Source of the DNA: Gammaproteobacteria bacterium | GTDB taxonomy: Bacteria; Pseudomonadota; Gammaproteobacteria; Ga0077536 | Assembly (NCBI GenBank): GCA_016191285.1 | Contig: JACPPA010000014.1 | Span: forward strand, 1-64,000 | Length of the DNA stretch: 64,000 nucleotides | Direction: 5' to 3' | Shown: one piece after another, positions 8,228 through 15,963 of the stretch | Position numbering within the stretch: position 1 is the first letter of the stretch | How the letters are laid out: every line of letters starts with the position of its first letter | Translations under genes and position numbers: made by a program | Notes under the pieces: generated by a model | Seen by the model: only the letters and a program-made list of their open reading frames with translations | Told to the model about the DNA's origin: nothing | Databases searched by the model: none

Positions 8228-8375
8228 GGAAGCTCTGCAAAAGGCGGAGCTTCCTAAAGGCACAGGGAGGTGCCGCCATTTTCAATGGTTGCCAACCATT
8301 GAAAATGAAGGGAAGCAAAAATCATACTTTTTGCTTCCCGTACTCTGAAAAGTCCAGGATGGACTTATTCAGAGT
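8228..8375. repeat. Composite element of five consecutive hairpins
   Basis: Five different inverted repeats follow each other with almost no spacer: 8228-8254 (GGAAGCTCTGC arms), 8259-8274 (GGCAC arms), 8277-8307 (perfect 14-bp arms, 3-base loop), 8310-8339 (perfect 12-bp arms, GGGAAGCAAAAA) and 8342-8375 (about 15-bp arms, one bulge). The first hairpin recurs almost identically at 39988-40014. No coding potential is seen. It could be a composite dispersed repeat or a structured RNA. It abuts the end of the broken MNT gene. Confidence 0.65.
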
Positions 8376-8379
8376 TTCC

Positions 8380-8670
8380 CTAAAGCCGAACGCAGTAAAT
8401 CATCTGGCGCTCAGCTTGCACGCGCTCGCGGAAGTACGGATTTCGAGACTGGTTTCGGTGATGAGGTCAATCTGCCTTCCGAAAAGCGTCTCCAGGCTTT
8501 CCTTGAGTCCGAAATATGCATCGGCACTCGCCAAGGGTAGGTCGTCGAACTCCACCAGGAAATCAAGGTCGCTGATCACTGGATCGAAGTCCCCTCGGAC
8601 TGCCGCAAGGAAGTGATCTGGGTTGAGAGACGCGAATCGCCAACGCCCGCAATTCGTGTCTCTGTGCCGA
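8380..8670 (-). pseudogene. Frameshifted MNT nucleotidyltransferase remnant
   Basis: One frame reads AAVRGDFDPVISDLDFLVEF followed by ADAYFGLKESLETLFGRQIDLITE, the centre of an MntA-like antitoxin including SDLD. The end continues in another frame (PYFRERVQAERQMIYCVRL, stop TAG at 8380-8382). The beginning with the GSxxR motif is scrambled, so at least two frameshifts have occurred. No HEPN partner remains next to it. Compare the longer copy at 13759-14181. Confidence 0.65.
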
Positions 8671-8685
8671 ACTTGATTCCGGCCG

Positions 8686-9093
8686 CTACCCCGGCATCCG
8701 CTCAAACGCCGGCATACCACTGGGCACGTGGTGAAACGACTGTTTATCCACGGTGAAGATGGCTAAATCGGGCGTGAACTTTTTGGGATCATCCATCGTG
8801 CCCACTTTAATCAGCATCACGTCCGGCAATGCGTGCGGCGCCTTGCTCAGGACTTGCGTGCCGCAGTCCGGGCAGAATTCGCGCGTTACAGGATCTTTAA
8901 GATCGGCACGCGCGAAGCGCTTCGGAGTGCCCTTTGTATAGTTAAATCCCGCGGCGGGCATGCCAATTGTCACGTTCGCGCTGCCGCCGGAAACATACTG
9001 GCATTCGCGGCAATGACATTGCACCTTGATGACCGGATCGCCCGAGGTGTGATACTGAATATTGCCGCAATAGCAGCGTCCTGAAAATTCCAT
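8686..9093 (-). CDS. GFA/CENP-V family zinc protein
   Basis: The 135-residue protein shows the zinc ligands of the glutathione-dependent formaldehyde-activating (GFA) fold: CYCG at the start, CHCxxC about residue 27, and CPDCG near residue 75. The FARADLKDPVTREFCPDCGTQ block is typical. Most members are of unknown function; a few act on S-hydroxymethylglutathione. It is a single gene, convergent with nothing and flanked by repeats on its upstream side. Start ATG at 9091-9093. Confidence 0.85.
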   Translation of the reverse strand: MEFSGRCYCGNIQYHTSGDPVIKVQCHCRECQYVSGGSANVTIGMPAAGFNYTKGTPKRFARADLKDPVTREFCPDCGTQVLSKAPHALPDVMLIKVGTMDDPKKFTPDLAIFTVDKQSFHHVPSGMPAFERMPG

Positions 9094-9176
9094 AGCGTCT
9101 CTCCTGATTGTCGGGTTGTGGGCACTTTAACCTTACGGGGAATTGCGAGGTCGCGCCAGATTCAACTCAAACTATA

Positions 9177-9419
9177 CCCATTCACATCGATGGTGGATCA
9201 TTGGACTTTGGTCGCCCGTGCGATCCATGAATCTTCGTCCGGACTCCCCAACCTGCGCCATGCCGGAAACCGCCGCGCGGTGATCCAGAATCCCTGCGAC
9301 GTCTCCAAAGCCCCCTGGATTCCGGACGCCGCCGCGTGCGCGGCGGCGTCCGGAATGACGACGGTCAGGCTCAGGCATCCCACGATTTCCTGGATCATTT
9401 CCGAGGCGATTCGGTTTAG
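9177..9419. repeat. 243-bp direct repeat, left copy
   Basis: This block is about 97% identical to 11371-11612 in the same orientation: five short differences, including one single-base indel and a small cluster near the end. Its centre carries a long palindrome (GGATTCCGGACGCCGCCGCG and its complement) of the ATTCCGG dispersed-repeat kind. The right edge supplies the stop codon of the next pseudogene. The two copies bracket about 1.95 kb. Confidence 0.85.
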
Positions 9420-9911
9420 GTCACTGGACACTCATCGCCAAAGGCAAACGGCGCGCGCGGTTGCGGGGCATCCGGCGGTAAGAAGGCGCGACGAAACGTA
9501 AAGGCCTGCTCGGTCGGTCCGTGCTTGCGCAGGAGATCGAGTTTGGCGCTCGCCTCCGGCACGGTAGGGCGATGACCCTGCCGCACCCACCACAGCACCA
9601 CAGACATCTCGCGCATGCGTTCAAACCATTCTTTGCGACGGCGTGATTTCCACATGCGCGGATCCATACACGTAATCGTTCAACGCTTCGACATCGCGCC
9701 ATATCGACATGTTGACCAACATGTTTTCACCCGTGGGCCGCAATGCAGTCGCATCGCCTTCCTCGGTTTGCAGGCGCCAAATAAATCCGGGTGAGCGCTC
9801 GGCGAGCGCGTTAATACGCTCGAGGTTCGCCACGAAATCGGCCATCACCGGCGGCTCCGGCGGTTCCTTCATGAGGGCGATGTTTAATTGCGCAAGTTCG
9901 TAGGGGGACAT
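9416..9911 (-). pseudogene. DUF3291-like protein, broken by one frameshift
   Basis: The frame from ATG 9911 (AAAGGGAAACCC upstream) gives YELAQLNIALMKEP..FVANLERINALAERSPGFIWRLQTEEG..ALNDYVYGSAHVE. It then leaves the family pattern, which continues in the next frame as RRRKEWFERMREMSVVLWWVRQGHRPTVPEA..LRKHGPTEQAFTFRRAF. Together they make one DUF3291 protein of about 160 residues, related to antibiotic-biosynthesis-monooxygenase folds. The shift lies near 9645. The stop at 9416-9418 falls inside the direct repeat, so the native C-terminus may also be replaced. A sequencing error could mimic this. Confidence 0.65.
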
Positions 9912-9933
9912 GGGTTTCCCTTTGCGTTACTTG

Positions 9934-11355
9934 CTAGGCGGGAAGCAATCCCGCTTTGTGCAGGCCAACCATTAGTCGCGTGGTGGTGTCGGCGTTGCCG
10001 GACAGGGTTCGAACATAGCCGGCGAAGCGCTGCGGAGTTAGGTTGTTGTTGATGGTCAGCGAACGCGCGACCACCTGACTCGCCTCCTCCGCTTGGTCGC
10101 AGGCGCCAAGGGCACTTGCGAGGCACAACAAGCCGCGTGTGAATTTTGGCGAGGCCTCGACGACTTTGCGAAAGCAACCCAATGCTTCCTGATACTGTTC
10201 CAGGTTCATACACGCCAATCCCTGAAACAGTTCCCACGTCCACACGGACGGGTGTTCTGGCGCGATTTCGAGGATGCGCGCGGCAATCGCATAGGCTTCA
10301 GTCGCATTCTCTTGACTGCCGAAAGCTAAAGAGCGGGCAAGGAACCCCCACTCCATCAAATCGTGGGGCGACAATTGCGTACCGCGGCGCAGTGCGGACA
10401 CCGATTTCTCGCGCTCGCCAAGTTCCACCCAAACGCGACCGGCATACATCAGCACTTCCGAATCACGGCCGGTCAGGGCCAGCGCGTGCTCGATCGCAGC
10501 ACGCGCTTCAGCTTTTGCCGCGGCCTCGTCCGGCGCCGATCCCGTGGAGACCAGATCCATCAGTAGTTGCGCCAGCAAGGCGTGGGCAAGCGCGTAGTTC
10601 GGATCAATCCGCAGTGCCTTGCGCACGAGCCCCACGGCATCCTTGATGGAAGCCGGTGCGGTCGACAGCATGTAATCGTGGCGGGCTTTCTGGGTGAGGC
10701 TCCAGGCGGTCATGTCATTAGTGCTGGGCGCGAGATTCAGGACCTCAGCGCGAAACGCCGCGCCGCCGAGAGACGCGGCAATGGCCTGCGCGATTTCTTC
10801 TTGTACCTTGAGAATGTCGGCGAACTGGCGCTCATAGGTTTTCGACCACAGCTGACGGCCGGTCGTGCTGTCGGCGAACTCGGCGATCACACGCAGCTTG
10901 TCGGCATCGTGGCGAACGCTACCGTGTACCACGTAGCGGACCGCCAGTTGTTTAGCGGTTTCCGCGAGCGATAAGGATTTGCCGCGCAGCGCAAACGAAT
11001 CCGAACGTGGGGCGAGATGGACGTAACCCGCGCGACTCAGCGCCGAAATTATTTCGCACGAAATGCCGTCGGCGAGATGCGCGTCGGCGGGATCGCTGGA
11101 GATGCTGTCGAAGGGCATGACGGCGATTGCGCCGGGACCTGAAACAGGCGCCGATAGCGGCATGATTTGCGCACCGGCCGACGCCGTCGATGGCACAATT
11201 GCCGGGAGCGCTACGTCGCTGCCGGTCAGGCGCGGACGAGCTTCCCGGCGCAGCAGCGGCGCGGCGATGATGCTGACCAACGTAACCAGTCCGGCCAGGC
11301 CAGAGAGTAGGTTGGCATTGTCAACGACCCACGACTGAATTAGAGAAAGGTTCAT
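9934..11355 (-). CDS. Membrane-anchored FlgO/TolB-like domain plus TPR protein
   Basis: The 473-residue protein (ATG 11355) has an N-terminal membrane helix (about 17-34), a linker and a domain of the kind found in CadC-like regulators and adenylate cyclases (IAVMPFDSISSDPADAHLADGISCEI..VVHGSVRHDADKLRVIAEFADSTTGRQLWSKTYER). At least four TPR-like helical pairs follow. In relatives this architecture sits behind a DNA-binding or cyclase domain, and none is present here. It may be a stand-alone sensor half. A GTG at 11379 is possible but lies in the direct repeat. The gene is bracketed by the two repeat copies. Confidence 0.6.
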   Translation of the reverse strand: MNLSLIQSWVVDNANLLSGLAGLVTLVSIIAAPLLRREARPRLTGSDVALPAIVPSTASAGAQIMPLSAPVSGPGAIAVMPFDSISSDPADAHLADGISCEIISALSRAGYVHLAPRSDSFALRGKSLSLAETAKQLAVRYVVHGSVRHDADKLRVIAEFADSTTGRQLWSKTYERQFADILKVQEEIAQAIAASLGGAAFRAEVLNLAPSTNDMTAWSLTQKARHDYMLSTAPASIKDAVGLVRKALRIDPNYALAHALLAQLLMDLVSTGSAPDEAAAKAEARAAIEHALALTGRDSEVLMYAGRVWVELGEREKSVSALRRGTQLSPHDLMEWGFLARSLAFGSQENATEAYAIAARILEIAPEHPSVWTWELFQGLACMNLEQYQEALGCFRKVVEASPKFTRGLLCLASALGACDQAEEASQVVARSLTINNNLTPQRFAGYVRTLSGNADTTTRLMVGLHKAGLLPA

Positions 11356-11370
11356 TCGCGAGCAGCTAAA

Positions 11371-11612
11371 CCCATTCACATCGATGGTGGATCATTGGAC
11401 TTTGGTCGCCCGTGCGATCCATGAATCTTCGTCCGGACTCCCCAACCTGCGCCACGCCGGAAACCGCCGCGCGGCGATCCAGAATCCCTGCGACGTCTCC
11501 AAAGCCCCTGGATTCCGGACGCCGCCGCGTGCGCGGCGGCGTCCGGAATGACGACGGTCAGGCTCGGGCATCCCACGATTTCCTGGATCATTTCCGATGT
11601 CATTCGGTTTAG
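11371..11612. repeat. 243-bp direct repeat, right copy
   Basis: This is the second copy of the 9177-9419 block, one base shorter, same orientation, about 97% identical, with the same internal palindrome of GGCGTCCGGAAT type. It lies directly upstream of the FlgO/TPR gene start, so it may carry that gene's promoter region. Confidence 0.85.
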
Positions 11613-11685
11613 CAGATTAAGCAGTGCAGCCGGGATGTTCGGATCCCGCTGACGGCATAGACTACTTCACCCCGGCGTCGATCGA

Positions 11686-12066
11686 TTAGGAACTTTCCAC
11701 CGGGCCATTTGCGTCCCGCCACGCTTTGAAGCCACCGCCCAGATGCGCGACGCGAGTGAGGCCCATGGCTTGCGCGGTGTCGGCCGCTAACGCCGAGCGA
11801 CCGCCGCTCGCGCAATAAAAAAGCACCTGCTTGCCGGAAGAAAACGCCGGATTGTGATAGGGCAGCGTCGGATCCAAGGCGAATTCCAACATACCGCGAG
11901 TCACATGCACGGCGCCCGGAATTTTCCCGTCGCGCTGCAACTCAGCGCTATCGCGCAGATCGACAAACACCGTGTCCGCATCGTGGAGTCGTCCAATGGC
12001 GTCCTGCGTGGTGACGGTTTGCACGCGTGAGTTCGCTTCGGCGACAAGTTCTTTGGCAGTTTTCAT
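11686..12066 (-). CDS. Single-domain rhodanese-like sulfurtransferase
   Basis: The 126-residue protein has the rhodanese fold with VFVDLRDSAELQRDGKIPGAVHV and the active-site loop CASGGRS, whose cysteine would carry the persulfide, then ALAADTAQAMG and GGGFKAWRDANGP. It lacks a signal peptide and is probably cytoplasmic. Start ATG 12066 overlaps the stop of the DUF1326 gene (TAATG), which indicates translational coupling. A start four codons upstream is less likely. Likely a sulfur-transfer or detoxification partner of the neighbouring gene. Confidence 0.85.
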   Translation of the reverse strand: MKTAKELVAEANSRVQTVTTQDAIGRLHDADTVFVDLRDSAELQRDGKIPGAVHVTRGMLEFALDPTLPYHNPAFSSGKQVLFYCASGGRSALAADTAQAMGLTRVAHLGGGFKAWRDANGPVESS

Positions 12067-12689
12067 TAGGCGGCCCACGCAAATTTGGCGTAATGCCCGT
12101 TATTACCGGCTTCTTTCATATCGAGGTCAAGCCCAAAGCAGTGAACATGCGTTTCGGATGACTTGGCGAGCGCAAGCTTGCGCGCGGCCGGATGGCCGGC
12201 ATTATCGATGTAAAACGGCTCGCCGTTGCCGAGGCGCGACAATACGCCAGCAATCTTGAAGCGAAGCTTGTCACGAATGGTCACCGCGCGTTCAACGCCG
12301 TTGATCACGAACTCGATGGGTTGGAATTCGATTCCACGGAAATCGCTGACCAATTTTTGACGAATCATCCCCGGCGGTCCGCCCGCCTCGCCGCTCGCGA
12401 TCTGAGTGAGTGCCTGACGCTGGGCGGCATTGGCGGCTTCGTCGACGATGACGCCGAGCACCCAATTCCCGGCGCTCATGACCTTGCCGGATTTGACGAC
12501 CAGCGCGAACTTGAGTCCCGCCAGATCAACGCCGCCGCCGCTGCCTTCGTCAATCCGGAAAATCAGCAGTGCCGTACAGTTATCGTAAGTAACCGCAGCC
12601 TGCGGATTGGTATAGAGGCAGGGACACAGATAGTCGCAGTTGCAGCTTTCCATGTATTCCCCACTGATTTTCCACGCTAATGCGCTCAT
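12066..12689 (-). CDS. DUF1326 family protein
   Basis: The 207-residue protein starts AWKISGEYMESCNCDYLCPC, the cysteine-rich N-terminal pattern of DUF1326, and ends ETHVHCFGLDLDM. The clustered cysteines (CNCDYLCPC) suggest metal or redox chemistry, but the function is unknown. A strong GGGAGG precedes the ATG at 12687-12689. The gene is coupled to the downstream rhodanese gene, so a joint sulfur-related role is plausible. Confidence 0.85.
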   Translation of the reverse strand: MSALAWKISGEYMESCNCDYLCPCLYTNPQAAVTYDNCTALLIFRIDEGSGGGVDLAGLKFALVVKSGKVMSAGNWVLGVIVDEAANAAQRQALTQIASGEAGGPPGMIRQKLVSDFRGIEFQPIEFVINGVERAVTIRDKLRFKIAGVLSRLGNGEPFYIDNAGHPAARKLALAKSSETHVHCFGLDLDMKEAGNNGHYAKFAWAA

Positions 12690-12766
12690 GGTGCATCCTC
12701 CCGATGGAATGAAAATTTGCCCTTGGTTGAGTATAGGCCCACTTCAATCGAAGTTGACTGGGCGAA

Positions 12767-12994
12767 TCAACGAAAGCGCGGCGCCCGACGTTCGAGGTAT
12801 GCGCGGGTCCCTTCGTGGAATTCCGGCGTATCATAGATGCAGTGCAAGGCCTCGAACCTGTGGCGGATAGAAGCGACTATGAGCTCGCGCATGGTCTGTT
12901 CGCGAAACGCGTTATGAACTTGAGGGCGATCGATCGTAATCGTGGCGACGCCGTCGGCCACTTGGTAGTGCACATCGACTGACGCCAAGCTCAT
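12767..12994 (-). pseudogene. Enoyl-CoA hydratase with large internal deletion
   Basis: The ATG at 12994 overlaps the EthD gene stop (ATGA). The product reads VHYQVADGVATITIDRPQ..VHNAFREQTMRELI, the N-terminus of a crotonase-fold enzyme, then jumps directly to HCIYDTPEFHEGTRAYLERR, the crotonase C-terminus. About 180 central residues, including the oxyanion-hole GG(G/A)xD region, are missing although the frame is kept. The 75-residue product cannot be an active hydratase. The C-terminal FxEGTxAxLExR pattern resembles the naphthoyl-CoA synthase or BadI branch. Confidence 0.75.
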
Positions 12995-13683
12995 AGCGGC
13001 CAGCGAACGCGATATTCGTCGGCCAGGAACGCGGTGCAATTCGCACCATCGAGAAAACGCGGCGCATCGTCACTGAAGATTTTTTGAATTCGCGGACTCG
13101 TCCAATAGGTGAGGAACGAAGCGTGATCCGCGAACCAAAGTTCAGCGACACCGTCGTAGGCGGGTGTGCCTTGAGCATAGGTTTCGGGAATTTGATGACA
13201 TTGAACATAGCGCAACACTCCGGCATCGCGCGGGATCTGCGGGCCATGCCCATTGAGCCAATACTCCTGAAATTGCGCCACCGTCATGTCCGGGCGCCGG
13301 TGCAGTAGGAAAATGGCTTTGGTCAACTTGGCGTCTTGGCTGACAGCAGGGCCTTCGATCAGCACGTGCTCACGCGTGGCGAGAAACGCCAGCTTGTTCA
13401 CATCGATGAAATTCGGCTCATCCGCCTGCGCACCGGTGATGTAGTCGGGGTTCTTGGACAGGTTCGTAATCTCGTCGAGTGTATCGAACCACACCTCGGC
13501 GACGCCGTCGTAGGGCACGTTATCGAAACCAGGTAACGGATTGTGCGTGCGATGACTCTGCACATAGCGTTTAAGGTTCTTCATGCGCAAGGCCAACGGA
13601 CCATGCACTTCGCGCCAATAGCGATGAAACTCCGCGTCCGGCATTCCGGATTTCTTGGTGACTAATGCGATACCTTTGATCAT
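12991..13683 (-). CDS. Tandem EthD-domain protein
   Basis: The 230-residue protein from ATG 13683 (GGGAGAC upstream) contains two EthD/Dabb ferredoxin-like repeats: KKSGMPDAEFHRYWREVHGPLA..RYVQSHRTH..YDGVAEVWFDT and RRPDMTVAQFQEYWLNGHGPQI..RYVQCHQIP..YDGVAELWFAD. EthD proteins assist degradation of ethers and other organic compounds, often as small helper proteins. Its stop overlaps the start of the deleted enoyl-CoA hydratase gene, so both once formed a catabolic operon. Confidence 0.85.
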   Translation of the reverse strand: MIKGIALVTKKSGMPDAEFHRYWREVHGPLALRMKNLKRYVQSHRTHNPLPGFDNVPYDGVAEVWFDTLDEITNLSKNPDYITGAQADEPNFIDVNKLAFLATREHVLIEGPAVSQDAKLTKAIFLLHRRPDMTVAQFQEYWLNGHGPQIPRDAGVLRYVQCHQIPETYAQGTPAYDGVAELWFADHASFLTYWTSPRIQKIFSDDAPRFLDGANCTAFLADEYRVRWPL

Positions 13684-13758
13684 GTGGCGTCTCCCGGTGG
13701 TTGTTGGCTGATGAATCTCATTCGCCTGTTGGTCCAATCGCAGTGAATTATGGCTTGG

Positions 13759-14181
13759 TCAGGGTTGCCCCAGCAGACTCTCGATAGTATTCCGAAGCGA
13801 TATGAGATCGGTTTCAATCACACCCCAGACGATCCGATCGTCTGCTGGGCGTCCCACAGTAACTTGCGGGAATCGGCGTGCATAGACTATTTGTCGTTCG
13901 GTCAACACGCGTTCGCGTAAGAATGAATTCTCTAGATTTGCGTCGGTAACGAGGTCCACCTTACGACCAGGCAGCAATTCCAAACTTTCTTTTAATGCAA
14001 AGTAGGCGTCTGCAAATTGTGCCGGTGGAATTTCGTCAAACTCGACGAGGAAATCGAGATTACTGTTTATGAGATCAAAATCGGTCCTGGCCGCCGAGCC
14101 GAACACATCGAGGCGTCGAGCACCGATTCGCCTGCAGGCGTTCGCGACTGCTTCGCGTCGCTGGGCGATTAGCGTCGCCAT
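13759..14181 (-). pseudogene. MntA-HepT remnant: antitoxin fused to toxin C-terminus by deletion
   Basis: Residues 1-105 from ATG 14181 form an MntA-type nucleotidyltransferase: RRLDVFGSAARTDFDLINSN then LDFLVEF, ADAYFALKESLELLPGRKVDLVTDANLENSFLRERV. The rest, PADDRIVWGVIETDLISLRNTIESLL, is the C-terminal end of the HepT (DUF86/HEPN) toxin that normally follows as a separate gene. A deletion therefore joined antitoxin and toxin in frame and removed the HepT catalytic RxxxxH motif. In addition the first aspartate of the MNT DxD motif is Asn (SNLD instead of SDLD). An upstream start at 14307 would add 42 residues of no known pattern. Confidence 0.65.
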
Positions 14182-14310
14182 AGCAAACTCTACATTCGTT
14201 AACTGGTGCCGGACGAGGGATTGGAGAAATCCGATTGTAGCGTTGTCCGCATTCGATTTCTTAGTTCGCATAGGAAACGAGTTACCGTCACGGACCCGTC
14301 GGGTCATTAC

Positions 14311-14496
14311 TCAACGGACACCTTCTTTTCGTAGTGTTTCAGCCGTCACCCGGACGAGCCGCGAATTCCTGATCACAATGATCGCAGTATCAGTTCGTAC
14401 TGCGTGTTCGCGCGCCATCAGTGCCGCGCGCCGCATCGCTATCAATGACCCTGGCAAATCTTTGTCCTTGGCCTGCGCAAGCTGATCTTGGGTCAT
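14311..14496 (-). CDS. Small protein coupled to zeta-type toxin, probable antitoxin
   Basis: The 61-residue product (ATG 14496 overlapping the toxin stop as ATGA) reads AQAKDKDLPGSLIAMRRAA..AREHAVRTDTAIIVIRNSRLVRV then TAETLRKEG. The short beta-hairpin IIVIRNSRLVRV and flanking helices recur in small proteins next to chromosomal zeta-like kinases, from recall. Antitoxin function is inferred from position and size. In the classic epsilon-zeta pair the antitoxin gene comes first. Here it comes second. Confidence 0.55.
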   Translation of the reverse strand: MTQDQLAQAKDKDLPGSLIAMRRAALMAREHAVRTDTAIIVIRNSRLVRVTAETLRKEGVR

Positions 14497-15014
14497 AACC
14501 TTTCTCTCCATTCAACCAACAGCGGTTCGTCGCCTGAATTATCGTAGATCGCCCAGGCGTCCACTGCGTCACGATAGTGATTCTCGAAATTTTTGCGCCC
14601 GGTGGCAAAACGTCGCCGAATAACCGTTTGTGGAATGTCGTGACCGCCCTGGCGCACGCGCTCAGCGACACGTGCAATAGCCATCTCGACCGTCGGCAAG
14701 CTCAAGAAAATCAGACTCAAATGGTAGCCACGGTGACGCCAGTTTTCGATATGCCGTAAATACCCGTGCCCTGATAACGTCGTTTCAAAGGCAAAGCTTT
14801 CGCGACGCGCAGCGCAAGCCGCGATCTCTTGCAACATCAAACGCCCCGCCTTGATCGCGATCGTTTCCGGCGCAAAGGGAGATAAGCCGGTGGCGATAAG
14901 ATCGGCATTGATAAAGCGGGGACATTGAGCCTCCTGCGGCAGAAAAGCCTGCGCGAACGTCGTTTTCCCCGCGCCATTGGGTCCCGCGATGATAACGATT
15001 TTAGGATCACGCAT
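14493..15014 (-). CDS. Zeta-toxin-like P-loop kinase
   Basis: The 173-residue protein has a Walker A motif GPNGAGKTT at residues 11-19, INADLIATGLSPF, ESFAFETTLSGHGYL and a C-terminal RRRFATGRKNF..YRDAVDAWAIYDNSG. This is the pattern of zeta-type kinases, which phosphorylate UDP-N-acetylglucosamine or other small substrates. The length is typical of the short chromosomal branch. It is followed without a gap by a small probable antitoxin gene and lies 45 bases downstream of the PLD-like gene of the defense operon, all on the same strand. Confidence 0.75.
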   Translation of the reverse strand: MRDPKIVIIAGPNGAGKTTFAQAFLPQEAQCPRFINADLIATGLSPFAPETIAIKAGRLMLQEIAACAARRESFAFETTLSGHGYLRHIENWRHRGYHLSLIFLSLPTVEMAIARVAERVRQGGHDIPQTVIRRRFATGRKNFENHYRDAVDAWAIYDNSGDEPLLVEWRERL

Positions 15015-15058
15015 GCCGCGGACTCCGCGGATTTTTGAAGATACGTCTTATCATGGCG

Positions 15059-15961
15059 CTATACCAACGGCCGCGTGCCGTGAACGATCAATTCATCGAC
15101 CGCGTCAAACGCGATGTTCTCTGAACAATAGGCTTCGTGCAGCTCTCGTCGCAGCGTTTCAGACGTTAGATACAAATGCGTAGTACTTCCCGGCTCTCCA
15201 GCATCCAAGCCGACGGAAAAATCCACGCGCCCCAAATTGGTCAGAATGTGGCGGTCATGCAATCTTCTACTGCCCGCGCGTTCCGATACGCGCACAAAGA
15301 TGACTGAGCTTCCTTGCGGAATACATTGAGAAAGGTGGCGGCCGCATTGGCTTTCAAAAAACTCACGCGACAAATTCGTGTTGCAATAGTAAAAAATGCG
15401 CTCAAGCGCCTGCGTTCGACCAGAAAAAGCAACTTCTAGGAAGGCCTTAAGGGGATCTCTGAACCTTGGCTCGTTGGGTCTAAAATGTGGATCGATAAAA
15501 ACGATTTCCTTGCTTGCACGAAGTAGCGGCGCAACGGCTTGCGCCATCGCATTAGCTTCGCGTGCAACATCAATCGCAAGGGCGACCGTCCAGCGTGGGT
15601 GGGTATTGTTGATATCGTCCCACGCCAGCACACCTTCGTGTGTCCTGGGATTCGTCGCTGACACGATGGCGTGAAACGGTCTCTCCACATGCTCGGCTTC
15701 GGCATTACTTAACCAGTCGAGGCGGGGATTCCACGCATGATTGCGCCCTATCAATTGTTCCTTTATTGAGACGAGCCACTCGACCACTCGGTTCCGTTCG
15801 ACTTCTCCTAACGTGTTTAAGGAGTCATACACCAGGCGCTCCCATCGGCGGGGATACCGACTGATGACTCGAGCGTTGGAAACTCCGAAGCACTGCGCAA
15901 TAAATCGAAAGCGCTCACCATCGGCGAACAATAATGGATCTACCGCATATTCGAGGATCAT
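15059..15961 (-). CDS. PLD/MIT_C-like protein with HDR motif, partner of the DUF3696 ATPase
   Basis: Starting at ATG 15961, two bases after the ATPase stop, the 300-residue protein has an N-terminal helical region, a middle with VFIDPHF (about 154-160) and a C-terminal RRLHDRHILTN (about 232-242) with conserved strand VDFSVGLD. This layout, DPxF followed by an HDR(H/Y)I(L/I)T motif, resembles single-motif phospholipase-D-like domains such as MIT_C, where the usual HKD lysine is absent. It may be a nuclease or lipase-like effector driven by the ATPase. Not a named family that I can assign. Confidence 0.6.
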   Translation of the reverse strand: MILEYAVDPLLFADGERFRFIAQCFGVSNARVISRYPRRWERLVYDSLNTLGEVERNRVVEWLVSIKEQLIGRNHAWNPRLDWLSNAEAEHVERPFHAIVSATNPRTHEGVLAWDDINNTHPRWTVALAIDVAREANAMAQAVAPLLRASKEIVFIDPHFRPNEPRFRDPLKAFLEVAFSGRTQALERIFYYCNTNLSREFFESQCGRHLSQCIPQGSSVIFVRVSERAGSRRLHDRHILTNLGRVDFSVGLDAGEPGSTTHLYLTSETLRRELHEAYCSENIAFDAVDELIVHGTRPLV

Positions 15962-15963
15962 TC

